Assembly (NCBI GenBank): GCA_016871315.1
Contig: VFZE01000036.1
Span: forward strand, 1-58,178
Direction of reading: 5' to 3'
DNA from: Acidimicrobiia bacterium
Lineage (GTDB): Bacteria; Acidobacteriota; Terriglobia; Bryobacterales; Bryobacteraceae
Length of the DNA stretch: 58,178 bases
How positions within the stretch are numbered: the first letter of the stretch is position 1; each line of letters begins with the position of its first letter. Positions 25,121-34,355 of this stretch are shown piece after piece. The notes under the pieces were generated by a model, which was not told where the DNA came from, did no database searches, and saw only the letters and a list, made by a program, of their open reading frames with translations. The translations under genes were made by a program, and so were the position numbers.

Positions 25121-27331
25121 ATGTCGCTTCCCGCGGGCACGCTCCTCGGCCATTACGAAATCGTAGGTCCAATCGGTTCCGGCGGCATGGGCGCGGTCTA
25201 CAAGGCTCTTGACACGCGATTGGACAGGGCAGTGGCGGTGAAGCTGATGCACAACAGCTCGCCGGCGTTGAGGGAGCGGTTTTACCGGGAAGCGCGGGCA
25301 ATAGCCACGCTGCAGCATCCGCACATCTGCGCGCTGTTTGACATCGGCGCGCACGAAGGCTCCGACTACCTGGTGATGGAGTACCTGGAAGGGGAAACGC
25401 TGGGATCTCCATTGCCCATAGCCAAGGTTCTCGAATACAGTCTGCAAATCCTCGGCGCACTGGAAGCAGCCCACCACCGGGGAATCGCGCACCGGGACTT
25501 GAAGCCGTCCAACATCCTGGTGACTTCCTCCGGGACGAAGCTGCTGGATTTCGGTCTCGCCAAGACGCTCGGCACGACAGAGACGCGCCAGGAGACGCTC
25601 ACGGCTCCGCTGACGGAAGCGGGCATGATCGTCGGCACCGCGGCCTATATGTCGCCGGAGCAGGCCGAGGGCAAGGCCGTGGATGAGCGCTCGGACGTGT
25701 TCTCCTTCGGGGCGGTGCTGTATGAGATGCTCACCGGACAGCGGGCCTTTCAGCGGGACACCCAAATCGCAACAATCACGGCAGTGTTGCGGGATCCGCC
25801 GGTGCCGATGCCACCGGCGGTTCCCGGCGCGCTCCGTGCGGTGGTGGAACGGTGCTTGCAGAAGGATCCCGAGCGTCGGTTTCCGTCGGCGGGGGAGGTG
25901 GGGGCGGCTATGCGCCAGATCGACCCCCGGCAAACGGCAGCAGAATCGCCTTCCATTGCGATCCTTCCGTTCACCAACCTGAGCGCTGACCGAGACAACG
26001 AGTATTTCAGCGACGGGCTGGCGGAGGAAATCATCAACGCGATCACCCATCTCGGCGGGATTCGGGTTGCTGCGCGCACCTCGGCCTTCGCGTTTCGAGG
26101 CAAGGAGGTTTCCGTGCGGAGGATCGGGGAAGAGCTTGGCGTTTCCACGGTGCTGGAAGGCAGCGTCCGGCGGGCGGGCAACCGAGTCAGGGTGACGGTT
26201 CAGCTGGTGAAGGTGGCCGATGGTTACCAGATGTGGTCGGAGCGCTATGACCGCGAGATGACCGACGTGTTTGCGATCCAGGATGAGATCTCGGCGGCGA
26301 TCGTGGAGAAGCTGAAGGTGCAACTGGGAGAGTCCGGGGCGGCGCCTGCCAGAAAACGGCCGACGGAGAACGTGGAAGCCTATAATTGCTACCTGCAAGG
26401 GCGCTATTATTTGCACCGCTACAACCCGGACAGCCTGCCCAAGTCTTTGGAACGTTTCCGGCGGGCGCTGGAGTTGGATCCGGAATACGCGCTTGCCTAC
26501 GGCGGCATTGCCGACTACCACTACATCGCCACTCTCATTTCGGGGACTGCGCCATTGGAGAGTGTTCAAGCGGCAAGAATGGCCGCGTTGAAGGCAGTGG
26601 AACTGGATGATTCCCTGGCCGACACCCACGGCATTCTTTGCGCGATTGAGGCGATGCACTACAACTGGCCACAGGCGGAGGATTGTGCGAGGCGTGCGCT
26701 GGAACTGGATCCCACCTCGATGATGGGGCGCTACTACCATGCTGCCTGGTTCCTCCGCCCTAGAGGCCGCTTCGAGGAGGCACAAAGGGAGTTGCAGCGG
26801 TTGGTGGAGCAAGATCCGCTCTCACCGCGCTTCGGCTTTGTTCATGCGCTGACTCTGTACAACCTGGGACGGTACGAGGAAGCGCACCAGGAGATCCGGC
26901 GAGTGATCGATTTCGATCAATCCTACGTGCTGGCGCATTGGGTTCACGCGTGGGTGCTGATGGCGTTGGATCGTCCGGAGGAGGCGCTTGCGGCGGCGCA
27001 GGCGTCGGTGGCTCGGGGTCCGAGAGCCTCGATGGCCCTGGGGACGCTGGCCTGTGTGAAGGCTCGGATGGGGTTGCGCGAGGAGGCGCTAGCGATTATT
27101 GAGCAGATGCTGGGAGAGTCCGGCCCGGAAATGTATTGGAGCCGCAGCACGCTCTGCTTCATTTATGTCGAACTGGGCGAGGTGGACAGGGCAATCGAGG
27201 AGTTCCTGGCTGGAGTCGAGAACCGTGAGCCGAATACGCTTCAGTTGATCTGGGATCGGGTGATAGATCCGGTACGGAAACATCACCGGTTCGGAGAGGT
27301 TCTGGCGGCGATGAATCTGCCGGCGGTATAA
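25121..27331 (+). CDS. Ser/Thr protein kinase with TolB-like linker domain and C-terminal TPR array
   Basis: A 736-residue protein. The Hanks-type kinase domain (about 10-270) is complete: GSGGMG at 19-24, VAVKL with K41, HRDLKPSN at 124-131, DFGLA at 143-147 and the MSPEQ activation segment. Residues about 280-400 (PSIAILPFTNLSADRDNEYFSDGL) match the domain found between signalling modules and TPRs in adenylate cyclase/TolB-like proteins. Residues 400-736 are TPR-like repeats with ALELDP signatures. No TM helix is visible, so it is likely cytosolic. It has a tandem paralogue immediately downstream. Confidence 0.92.
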   Translation: MSLPAGTLLGHYEIVGPIGSGGMGAVYKALDTRLDRAVAVKLMHNSSPALRERFYREARAIATLQHPHICALFDIGAHEGSDYLVMEYLEGETLGSPLPIAKVLEYSLQILGALEAAHHRGIAHRDLKPSNILVTSSGTKLLDFGLAKTLGTTETRQETLTAPLTEAGMIVGTAAYMSPEQAEGKAVDERSDVFSFGAVLYEMLTGQRAFQRDTQIATITAVLRDPPVPMPPAVPGALRAVVERCLQKDPERRFPSAGEVGAAMRQIDPRQTAAESPSIAILPFTNLSADRDNEYFSDGLAEEIINAITHLGGIRVAARTSAFAFRGKEVSVRRIGEELGVSTVLEGSVRRAGNRVRVTVQLVKVADGYQMWSERYDREMTDVFAIQDEISAAIVEKLKVQLGESGAAPARKRPTENVEAYNCYLQGRYYLHRYNPDSLPKSLERFRRALELDPEYALAYGGIADYHYIATLISGTAPLESVQAARMAALKAVELDDSLADTHGILCAIEAMHYNWPQAEDCARRALELDPTSMMGRYYHAAWFLRPRGRFEEAQRELQRLVEQDPLSPRFGFVHALTLYNLGRYEEAHQEIRRVIDFDQSYVLAHWVHAWVLMALDRPEEALAAAQASVARGPRASMALGTLACVKARMGLREEALAIIEQMLGESGPEMYWSRSTLCFIYVELGEVDRAIEEFLAGVENREPNTLQLIWDRVIDPVRKHHRFGEVLAAMNLPAV

Positions 27332-27332
27332 T
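27327..27332 (+). promoter_or_regulatory. -10 element for the second kinase gene
   Basis: A perfect TATAAT that overlaps the stop codon of the first kinase (27329-27331) and lies 14 nt before the ATG at 27347. The arrangement copies the promoter of the first kinase (TATAAT, then 13 nt). Confidence 0.45.
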
Positions 27333-27346
27333 CGCTTCTCCGCGAT

Positions 27347-29548
27347 ATGCCACTGGCGCCTGGCGCCCTTCTGGGCCATTACGAAATCATCTCTCTTGTA
27401 GGCTCTGGCGGGATGGGAGAGGTCTACAGAGCACGGGACATGCGGCTGGACCGCACTGTCGCCATAAAGTACCTGACTGGTCCCCATTCGGAGCGTTTCC
27501 GGCGTGAGGCGCGCGCGATTGCTTCCTTGAATCATCCCAACATCTGTGCGCTTTACGACATTGGACCGGATTACCTGGTGATGGAATTTGTGGACGGGCT
27601 TCCGTTGCAGGGGCCTCTACCCGCCGACAAGGCTTTGGCGCTTGCGCTCGAGATCGCCGGCGCGCTGGAGGCGGCGCATCGCAAAGGGATCGCGCACCGC
27701 GACCTGAAGCCGGCCAATATTCTGGTGAATTTCGAGGGTGCGAAGCTGCTGGACTTCGGCTTGGCGAAATCGCTGACCCCTTCAGATCCTGGAATTACGC
27801 TGACAGCGCCGCTGACAGAGGCGGGGATGATTCTGGGCACGGCCCCGTACATGTCGCCGGAGCAGGCCGAAGGGAAGCCGGTGGATGAGCGGAGCGACAT
27901 TTTCTCATTCGGGGCGGTGCTCTATGAGATGCTGACCGGGCGGCGGGCATTCCAGCGCGATACGCCGGTGGCGACCATCGCGGCGGTGGTTCGGGACGAG
28001 GTGCAGCCTTTGCCGGCATCGGTCCCGCAGGCCTTCCGGAGGGTGCTCGCGCGCTGTCTGGAGAAAGAGGCGTCGCGACGGTTGCAGTCAGCCCGGGAGC
28101 TGACGGCGGCGCTGCGGGAGATCGATCTCTCAAAACCGGAGCAGGCCGTTCCCTCGATCGCCGTGCTTCCGTTCCAGGATTTGAGCACGGAAGGCGACCA
28201 GCAGTACTTCAGCGACGGGCTGGCCGAGGAGATCCTGAATGCGCTGGCGCAGCTTCCCGGGCTGCGCGTGGCGGCGCGAACGTCGGCCTTTGCGCTACGC
28301 GGAAAGCAGATGTCTGCTTCGCGCATCGGGGAGGAGCTGGGAGTGGCAACGGCGCTCGAGGGCAGCGTCCGCCGCGCCGGCAACCGGATGCGGGTGACGG
28401 TTCAACTGGTAAGCTGCGCCGAGGGTTCCCAGATTTGGTCGGAACGATACGACCGGGAAATGACCGACGTATTTGCCATTCAGGATGAGATTGCCGCCTC
28501 GGTTGTGGAGAAGCTTCAAGTGCAGTTGGGCCGGGAGGGGACGCGGAGGCGCCCAACCAGCAACGTGGAGGCGTATCAGTATTACCTTCAGGGACGCCAC
28601 TTCCTGCACCAATTCAGCCAGGAGAGCGTGCCCAGGGCGCTGGAGCGTTTCCGCCTCGCGCTGGAGCATGATCCGGAGTACGCGCTCGCCTATGCCGGCA
28701 TTGCCGACTGTTACTACGTGATGGTGATTATTCTCGGCGCCTCACCGCTTGAGAAAATGCCGGCGGCGAGGCAGGCGGCGTTGAAGGCGGTGGATCTGGA
28801 TCCCGAGCTCGCCGAAGGGCATGGAATCCTCAGTGCGATCGAGGCGATGCATTACAACTGGGCCCAGGCGGAATCATTCTCAACCCGGGCGCTGGAACTT
28901 GATCCGGCCTCCGCCATGGCACGTTACTATCGCGCCGTGTGGCTTCAGCGCCCGTTCGGGCGGTTTGAGGAGGCGGCGAGTGAATTGGAGAGTCTGATCG
29001 AGCAGGATCCTCTTTCCTCGCGTCTCCGCTTCATTCACGGTCTGACCTTGCACAGTCTTGGATGCCACGAAGCGGCTGTCCGGGAGATGCGCGGCGTGAT
29101 TGAGTTTGATGCATCCTTTGTTCTTGCGCACTGGGTCCAGGCGTGGGCGCTGCTGGGGGCGGGCCGGTTGGAGGAGGCGCTGGAGGCGGCGGAGGCGACA
29201 GTCGCATTGAATTCTAAGAACTCGCTGGCGGTAGGGGTTCTGGCATGTGTCAAGGCCCGTATGGGAGACCGCGAGGGGGCGATCGCGATCCTGAACCGGT
29301 TGAGGCCCGAAGGCGGTGAGGTCTCCTGGAACCGGGTCATGCATGCCTTCATCTTTACCTCGCTGGGCGAATGGGATCAGGCGATTGAGGAGTATTTGAC
29401 CGCAATCGGCGTGCACCAGCCGAACGCTGTGCAGCTGATCCGGGATCCGTTGCTCAATCCGCTAAGGGCGCATTCACGGTTTCCGGAGCTGCTGGCGGCG
29501 ATGAAACTGCCGGAAATGGCCGAAGCATCAGATTCCGCGTTAAGATAG
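27347..29548 (+). CDS. Ser/Thr protein kinase with TolB-like linker domain and C-terminal TPR array (tandem paralogue)
   Basis: A 733-residue protein with the same layout as its upstream neighbour: GSGGMG, VAIKYL, HRDLKPANI, DFGLAKSL, MSPEQAEGKPVDERSD, the PSIAVLPFQDLSTEGDQQYF linker domain and TPRs. Long stretches are identical (for example SERYDREMTDVFAIQDEI), while the N-lobe and TPR surfaces differ, so the pair arose by duplication followed by divergence of input. The catalytic motifs are intact in both. It begins 15 bases after the first kinase. The substrates are unknown. Confidence 0.92.
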   Translation: MPLAPGALLGHYEIISLVGSGGMGEVYRARDMRLDRTVAIKYLTGPHSERFRREARAIASLNHPNICALYDIGPDYLVMEFVDGLPLQGPLPADKALALALEIAGALEAAHRKGIAHRDLKPANILVNFEGAKLLDFGLAKSLTPSDPGITLTAPLTEAGMILGTAPYMSPEQAEGKPVDERSDIFSFGAVLYEMLTGRRAFQRDTPVATIAAVVRDEVQPLPASVPQAFRRVLARCLEKEASRRLQSARELTAALREIDLSKPEQAVPSIAVLPFQDLSTEGDQQYFSDGLAEEILNALAQLPGLRVAARTSAFALRGKQMSASRIGEELGVATALEGSVRRAGNRMRVTVQLVSCAEGSQIWSERYDREMTDVFAIQDEIAASVVEKLQVQLGREGTRRRPTSNVEAYQYYLQGRHFLHQFSQESVPRALERFRLALEHDPEYALAYAGIADCYYVMVIILGASPLEKMPAARQAALKAVDLDPELAEGHGILSAIEAMHYNWAQAESFSTRALELDPASAMARYYRAVWLQRPFGRFEEAASELESLIEQDPLSSRLRFIHGLTLHSLGCHEAAVREMRGVIEFDASFVLAHWVQAWALLGAGRLEEALEAAEATVALNSKNSLAVGVLACVKARMGDREGAIAILNRLRPEGGEVSWNRVMHAFIFTSLGEWDQAIEEYLTAIGVHQPNAVQLIRDPLLNPLRAHSRFPELLAAMKLPEMAEASDSALR

Positions 29549-29555
29549 GACAACC

Positions 29556-30779
29556 ATGTCAAGACCTCCCCGCAACCCTGATTCCCGACGTCTGTTTATC
29601 GGCAAAGTGGCTACGGGCATCGCCGGCACATTGGCGGCTCCGCCATCGGTGCTGGGTGCGAATGAGAGAATCCGGCTGGGCATCATCGGGCCGGGCGCGC
29701 GGGGGATGCAACTGGTTCGCGAGGCGATCGATTGTCCGAACACGGAGTTCGCGGCGTTCGCCGATGTTTATACCAGGCGGCTGGAGGAGGCAAAGGCGGT
29801 GGTTCCGAACGCGAAGACGTATCTGGACTACCGGTATTTGCTGGAGGACAAGTCGATTGACGCGGTGCTGATCGCCACGCCGCAGCATCTGCATTGCGAG
29901 CATTTCGTGGCCACGCTCGAGGCAGGCAAGCATGTCTATCAAGAGAAGACGATGGCCTTCACGGTGGACCATGCCAAGCGGATGCGGGCGGCGTATCAGA
30001 ATGCGGGCAAGCGGACGGTGCAGATCGGGCATCAGTCGAACTCTTCCGGGCAAGTGACGGATGCGGCGCGGTTTCTGGCATCGGGCAAGGTGGGCAAGGT
30101 GACGGCGATCCATGCGCACATGTACCGGAACACGCCGCACGGCAAACCGCAATGGTCGCGGCCGGTGCACCCGGATATGAGCACGGAGACGGTGATCTGG
30201 AAATCGTTTCTGGGGGAGGCGCCGGCGCGGGAGTTCGATGCGAACCGGTTTATCAATTGGCGCTTCTTTTGGGACTATTCAGGCGGGAACGTGTATGAGA
30301 ACATGTGCCACCAGCTTTCGTTCTGGTACAAGATCATGGGGCTGAAGATCCCGGCGGCGGTGACGATGACCGGCGGGATCTATTTGTGGAAGGACGGGCG
30401 CGAGGTTCCCGATACGATGAACGTGTCGATGGAGCATCCCGAGGAGGTCCTGTTTACGTGGGATTCCGGGTTCGGGAATAATCACTTGGGCAACAGCGAG
30501 GATGTGCTGGGGACGGACGGGACGATCAGCCGGGGGCAGGGGATCCGGTACTCGCCGCAGAAGGTGAATCTGCCGAACGAGGCGGAGCTGGTGGGGGCGA
30601 CAAAGACGCCGCGGCACGCGCACATGCAGAATTTCCTGGATTGCGTGCGGAGCGGGGCGGAGCCGAATTGTCCGTTTGACGTGGGGTACCGGGTGTCGAT
30701 CGCCGCGCGGATGGCGGTGGAGAGCTACCGGCAGCAGCGCACCGTGGAGTGGGACGCCTCGAAGGAGGAAATCGTCTGA
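29556..30779 (+). CDS. Gfo/Idh/MocA family oxidoreductase, Tat-exported
   Basis: A 407-residue NAD(P)-dependent sugar or sugar-derivative oxidoreductase. The N-terminus has a Tat-like signal (SRRLFIGKVATGIAGTLAAP). The Rossmann motif GIIGPGARG is at 42-50; the second family motif, EKTMAFT, lies near 130, and the C-terminal domain carries the HxxxxE-type active-site region (WRFFWDYSGGNVYENMCHQ). Exported members of this family are abundant in Acidobacteria and Planctomycetes. TAAGAT lies nine bases upstream of the ATG. The last codons contain the ribosome-binding site of the next gene. Confidence 0.9.
   Translation: MSRPPRNPDSRRLFIGKVATGIAGTLAAPPSVLGANERIRLGIIGPGARGMQLVREAIDCPNTEFAAFADVYTRRLEEAKAVVPNAKTYLDYRYLLEDKSIDAVLIATPQHLHCEHFVATLEAGKHVYQEKTMAFTVDHAKRMRAAYQNAGKRTVQIGHQSNSSGQVTDAARFLASGKVGKVTAIHAHMYRNTPHGKPQWSRPVHPDMSTETVIWKSFLGEAPAREFDANRFINWRFFWDYSGGNVYENMCHQLSFWYKIMGLKIPAAVTMTGGIYLWKDGREVPDTMNVSMEHPEEVLFTWDSGFGNNHLGNSEDVLGTDGTISRGQGIRYSPQKVNLPNEAELVGATKTPRHAHMQNFLDCVRSGAEPNCPFDVGYRVSIAARMAVESYRQQRTVEWDASKEEIV
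30762..30778 (+). promoter_or_regulatory. Shine-Dalgarno and CTG start for the acyl-CoA dehydrogenase
   Basis: AAGGAGG (30762-30768) lies seven bases before CTG (30776-30778), which overlaps the TGA of the oxidoreductase as CTGA. This fixes a rare CTG initiation codon. Confidence 0.6.
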
Positions 30780-31918
30780 GGTTCGATTACTCCGAGGACC
30801 ACAAGGTCCTCCGAAACGCGGTCCGGGAATTCGCCGAAGCCGAGATCGCACCGCAGGTGATGATCTGGGACGAAGAGCAGATCTTCCCGATGGACTGTGT
30901 GAAGAAGCTGGGGAAGCTGGGCTATCTGGGCGCGGTGTTTCCGGAGTCGCTGGGCGGAGCGGAGCTGGACTACATCTCCTACTGCATCATCATTGAGGAG
31001 CTGTCGCGGGTGGACCCGAGCGTAGGGCTGATCGTGGCGGCGCACACATCATTGTGTGCGAACCATATCTATCTGGCGGGGTCGGAGGAGCAGAAGCAGC
31101 GGTATCTGCCGAGGCTGTCGGCTGGCGAATATATAGGGTGCTGGTCGCTGACGGAACCCGAAGCAGGCTCGGATGCGGCGGGGACGCGGACGAAGGCGGT
31201 GAAGCGCGGGGAATGCTGGGTGCTGGACGGGGCAAAGACGTTCTGCACCAACGCGCATTACGCCGATGTGTGCGTGGCGATGGCGGTGACGGATCGCGCG
31301 GCTTCGCACCACGGGATTTCGGCGTTTATCGTGCCGACCAACGCGGAAGGGTTCCGGTTGGGGAAGAAGGAGAACAAGCTGGGGATGCGGGCGTCGGCGA
31401 CGGGCGAGGTGATTTTCGAAAACTGCGCGCTGCCGGCAACACAGCTGCTGGGCAAGGCGGGGGAGGGGTTTATCGACAGTCTGCGAATTCTGGATGGCGG
31501 GCGGATTTCCATTGCGGCGCTATCCATCGGGATCGCGCAGGGGGCCTATGATGCGGCGCTGAAATACTCCAAGCAGCGGAAGCAGTTCGGACGGTTCATC
31601 AGCGAGTTCCAGGCGATACAGCATAAGCTGGCCGATATGGCGACGTCGATCGACGCGGCGCGGCTGCTGACATACCGCGCAGCGTGGATGCATTCGGCGG
31701 GGAAGAAGGTAAACAAGGAATCGGCGATGGCGAAGCTGTACGCCTCGGAGATGGCGGTGCGGTGCGCCGATGAGGCGTTGCAGATCCACGGCGGGTACGG
31801 GTTCATCAAGGATTATCCGGTGGAGAAGTTCTACCGCGACGTGAAACTGTGCACGATCGGGGAAGGGACGAGCGAAATCCAGCGGCTGGTGATCGCGCGG
31901 CAATTGCTGAAAGACTGA
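30776..31918 (+). CDS. Acyl-CoA dehydrogenase (probable CTG start)
   Basis: A 380-residue FAD enzyme of the short/branched-chain ACAD family that oxidises acyl-CoA to enoyl-CoA. Seen: CWSLTEPEAGSDAAG (flavin and substrate loop), TFCTNAHYADV, RISIAALSIGIAQGAYDAAL, the QFGRFISEFQAIQHKLADM helix, QIHGGYGF, and YRDVKLCTIGEGTSEIQ with the family Glu catalytic position. CTG at 30776 gives a normal N-terminus RFDYSEDHK and follows a perfect ribosome-binding site; the next in-frame alternative, GTG at 30749, has none. It is coupled to the MeaB-epimerase gene (TGATG), which suggests branched-chain or propionate-yielding acyl-CoA catabolism. Confidence 0.92.
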   Translation: MRFDYSEDHKVLRNAVREFAEAEIAPQVMIWDEEQIFPMDCVKKLGKLGYLGAVFPESLGGAELDYISYCIIIEELSRVDPSVGLIVAAHTSLCANHIYLAGSEEQKQRYLPRLSAGEYIGCWSLTEPEAGSDAAGTRTKAVKRGECWVLDGAKTFCTNAHYADVCVAMAVTDRAASHHGISAFIVPTNAEGFRLGKKENKLGMRASATGEVIFENCALPATQLLGKAGEGFIDSLRILDGGRISIAALSIGIAQGAYDAALKYSKQRKQFGRFISEFQAIQHKLADMATSIDAARLLTYRAAWMHSAGKKVNKESAMAKLYASEMAVRCADEALQIHGGYGFIKDYPVEKFYRDVKLCTIGEGTSEIQRLVIARQLLKD

Positions 31919-33015
31919 TGGCGCCGTTGAGCACACGCGAGCTGGCCCGGGCAGCGACCTGGATTGAGAACCGGGACCCGGAGGGGACGAAGTTGCTGGC
32001 GGAGCTGTCTCCGCAGGCGGGCAAGGCGCTGGTGATCGGGGTGACGGGGCCGCCCGGGGCAGGGAAGTCGACGCTGGTTGGGGGCTTGGTGTCGGCGGTG
32101 CGGGCGCAGGCAAAGACGGTGGCGGTGCTGGCGGTGGATCCGTCGAGTCCCTATTCGGGCGGGGCGATTCTGGGAGACCGTATCCGGATGCAGGCGCACA
32201 CGGGGGATCAGGGCGTGTTCATCCGTTCTCTGGCGACGCGCGGGGCGACGGGGGGAGTGTCGCGCGCGGTGGGGGACATGATCACGCTGTTCGACGGAGC
32301 GGGGCGCGATGTGGTGATTGTAGAGACGGTGGGTGTGGGGCAGGACGAGGTGGACGTCGCGCGGCTGGCCGGAGTGACGGTGGTGGTTCTGGTTCCGGGG
32401 ATGGGCGACGATGTGCAGGCGATCAAGGCGGGGTTGCTGGAGATCGCCGATGTGTTTGCGATCAACAAGGCGGACTTGCCGGGGGCGGACCGGCTGGAGC
32501 GGGAGCTGCACGATTTCGACTTGCCGGTGGTGAAGACGGTGGCGACGAAGAATCAAGGTGTGGCCGAACTGCTGGCGGCGGTTCAGGCGGTGACGCCGCG
32601 CCGCAGCGTGTTTGCACAGCCGGCCGAGCTGGATCATCTGGGGATCGCGGTGCGCTCGATTGACCGGGCGCTGGAGTTTTACCGCGATCAGCTGGGGCTG
32701 GCGGCGCCGCACCGGGAGACGGTGGAAGTGGAAAAGGTGCACGTGGCGATGGTGGATCCGCTGATCGAGCTGCTGGAGCCCACCGAGGCCGATTCCGTGA
32801 TCGGGAGGTTTTTGGAGAAGAGGGGCGAAGGAATGCATCATGTGGCACTGCGGATTCCGGAATTCGAGGCAACGATTGAGCGGCTGAAGGCAAGCGGGGT
32901 GCGGCTGTTAAACGAGCCGCGGCGGGGCGCGGGCGGGCACACCTACGTATTTATCCATCCGTCGGCGACGGGCGGAGTTTTGTTAGAACTCATCAGACAG
33001 GAGAACGAGCATTGA
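31918..33015 (+). CDS. MeaB-type GTPase fused to methylmalonyl-CoA epimerase
   Basis: A 365-residue fusion. Residues 1-228 are the G3E GTPase MeaB/ArgK, the chaperone of methylmalonyl-CoA mutase: Walker A GPPGAGKST at 44-52, DPSSPYSGGAILGDR, ETVGVGQDE at 136-144 and NKAD at 183-186. Residues 238-361 are a vicinal-oxygen-chelate domain that begins LDHLGIAVRS and ends TGGVLLELI, matching methylmalonyl-CoA epimerase with metal ligands H240, H308 and E357. The MeaB part lacks the usual C-terminal dimerisation arm. ATG at 31918 overlaps the ACAD stop by one base. The two activities act on consecutive steps of propionyl-CoA metabolism. The mutase is not in the window. Confidence 0.9.
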   Translation: MAPLSTRELARAATWIENRDPEGTKLLAELSPQAGKALVIGVTGPPGAGKSTLVGGLVSAVRAQAKTVAVLAVDPSSPYSGGAILGDRIRMQAHTGDQGVFIRSLATRGATGGVSRAVGDMITLFDGAGRDVVIVETVGVGQDEVDVARLAGVTVVVLVPGMGDDVQAIKAGLLEIADVFAINKADLPGADRLERELHDFDLPVVKTVATKNQGVAELLAAVQAVTPRRSVFAQPAELDHLGIAVRSIDRALEFYRDQLGLAAPHRETVEVEKVHVAMVDPLIELLEPTEADSVIGRFLEKRGEGMHHVALRIPEFEATIERLKASGVRLLNEPRRGAGGHTYVFIHPSATGGVLLELIRQENEH

Positions 33016-33869
33016 CAGCGCAAATCGGGATCATCGGTGGCAGCGGACTTTATTCCATGCCCGGGTTTACGGCACAGCAGGAAGTGAAGCTGGAGACGCC
33101 GTGGGGGGCGCCATCGGACGCCTATGTAGCCGGTGAATTGTCGGGGAAGAAGGTGGCGTTTCTGGCGCGGCACGGGCGTGGACACCGGATCTCGCCGTCG
33201 GAGCTGAACTTCCGTGCGAACATTCATGGGTTCAAGCAGTTGGGGGTGGAACGGATTCTCTCGCTGAGCGCGGTCGGGTCGCTGAAGGAGGAGCACAAGC
33301 CGCTGGATTTCGTGATCCCGGATCAGTTTTTCGACAGGACGCGCGGGCGCGTCTCGACGTTCTTCGGCGAGGGGCTGGTGGCGCACGTCAGCTTCGCCGA
33401 TCCGGTCTGCGCCGAGGTGGCCTTTGTGATGCACAATGCCTGCCGGAAGGCGGGAGTGAACTCGAAGCTGGGCGGGACGTACCTGTGCATGGAGGGACCG
33501 GCGTTTTCGACCAAGGCGGAGTCGAACGTGTACCGGAGCTGGGGCATGGACATCATCGGAATGACGAACTTGCAGGAGGCGAAGCTGGCGCGGGAGGCGG
33601 AGATCTGCTACGCGACGGCGGCGATGGTGACCGATTACGACTGCTGGCACCCGGAGCACGACGCGGTGACGGTGGCCGATATCATCGCGAACCTGACCAA
33701 GAACGCGGAGAACGCGGCGAAGGTGGTGGCGGCGGCGGTGGCCTCGATGCCGCCGGACCGGGGCTGCAAGTGCGGCTCGGCGCTGGCGCATGCGCTGATC
33801 ACGGACCGGAAGGCGATACCGGAGGAGACGAAGAAGAGGCTTGGGCTGCTGGTTGGTAAGTATCTGTAG
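33012..33869 (+). CDS. mtnP: S-methyl-5'-thioadenosine phosphorylase
   Basis: A 285-residue purine nucleoside phosphorylase-type enzyme that splits methylthioadenosine into adenine and MTR-1-phosphate in the methionine salvage pathway. Seen: IGIIGGSGLY (phosphate loop), FLARHGRGHRISPSELNFRANI, GTYLCMEGPAFSTKAES, and the substrate-specifying IIGMTNLQEAKLAREAEICYA followed by VTDYDCW, which favours adenine over guanine substrates. The start is TTG at 33012 in a TTGA overlap, preceded by CAGGAGA. Length is normal. Confidence 0.93.
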   Translation: MTAQIGIIGGSGLYSMPGFTAQQEVKLETPWGAPSDAYVAGELSGKKVAFLARHGRGHRISPSELNFRANIHGFKQLGVERILSLSAVGSLKEEHKPLDFVIPDQFFDRTRGRVSTFFGEGLVAHVSFADPVCAEVAFVMHNACRKAGVNSKLGGTYLCMEGPAFSTKAESNVYRSWGMDIIGMTNLQEAKLAREAEICYATAAMVTDYDCWHPEHDAVTVADIIANLTKNAENAAKVVAAAVASMPPDRGCKCGSALAHALITDRKAIPEETKKRLGLLVGKYL

Positions 33870-33881
33870 TAAGATGTGAGT

Positions 33882-34355
33882 ATGTGGCGTGTCTTGCCGC
33901 TGCTGATGATATGCGCACCCGCCTTAGCGCAGCAGATTGTACAAGTGCAGGCTGTCGGCGGCTATGCCAACTTCCTGGATGACAGCGATCAGAGCCACGC
34001 GGTGGTTGGAGGAAGCGTGCGGCTGCCGTTTTCCCGGGGATGGGCTGTCGAACCGGAGTTTCTGTATTTGTACAGGGACCGGAGTGACGACGACTTCTTG
34101 GTCCAAGGCAACGCGGTGTATACGTTCGGAAAGTCGAGGAAGGCGGAGCCTTACGTTGTTGTGGGTGCAGGGTTACTGGTACACAGAACGCGTTTATTGA
34201 ACTTCGGTTTCACGACCATAAGTGGCACGTTTAGCGGAGGAGGCGGGGTGAGGTTATTCCTGAGCCGAAGGTGGTTCCTTTCTCCGGAGGCCCGGATCGG
34301 GTGGGAGCCAATCGTGCGGGTCACGGCGGGGTTTGGCTACGCTTTCGGACGCTGA
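33882..34355 (+). CDS. Small outer-membrane beta-barrel protein
   Basis: A 157-residue protein with a signal peptide (MWRVLPLLMICAPALA, cleaved before QQ). The mature part alternates polar and hydrophobic residues in about eight strands (for example AVEPEFLYLYR, EPYVVVGAGLLVH, GGGVRLFLSRRWFLSPEARIG), ending TAGFGYAFGR, which is typical of OmpW/OmpX-like eight-stranded barrels. TAAGAT lies six nt before the ATG; GTG at 33876 is an alternative. The last 35 bases overlap the convergent YwaF-like gene. The specific function is unknown. Confidence 0.75.
   Translation: MWRVLPLLMICAPALAQQIVQVQAVGGYANFLDDSDQSHAVVGGSVRLPFSRGWAVEPEFLYLYRDRSDDDFLVQGNAVYTFGKSRKAEPYVVVGAGLLVHRTRLLNFGFTTISGTFSGGGGVRLFLSRRWFLSPEARIGWEPIVRVTAGFGYAFGR

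Noticed and set aside
31831-32841. A 336-codon open frame antisense to the ACAD and MeaB-epimerase genes
   Set aside because: It is His/Arg-rich without domains, and the sense strand has clear catalytic motifs in both genes.
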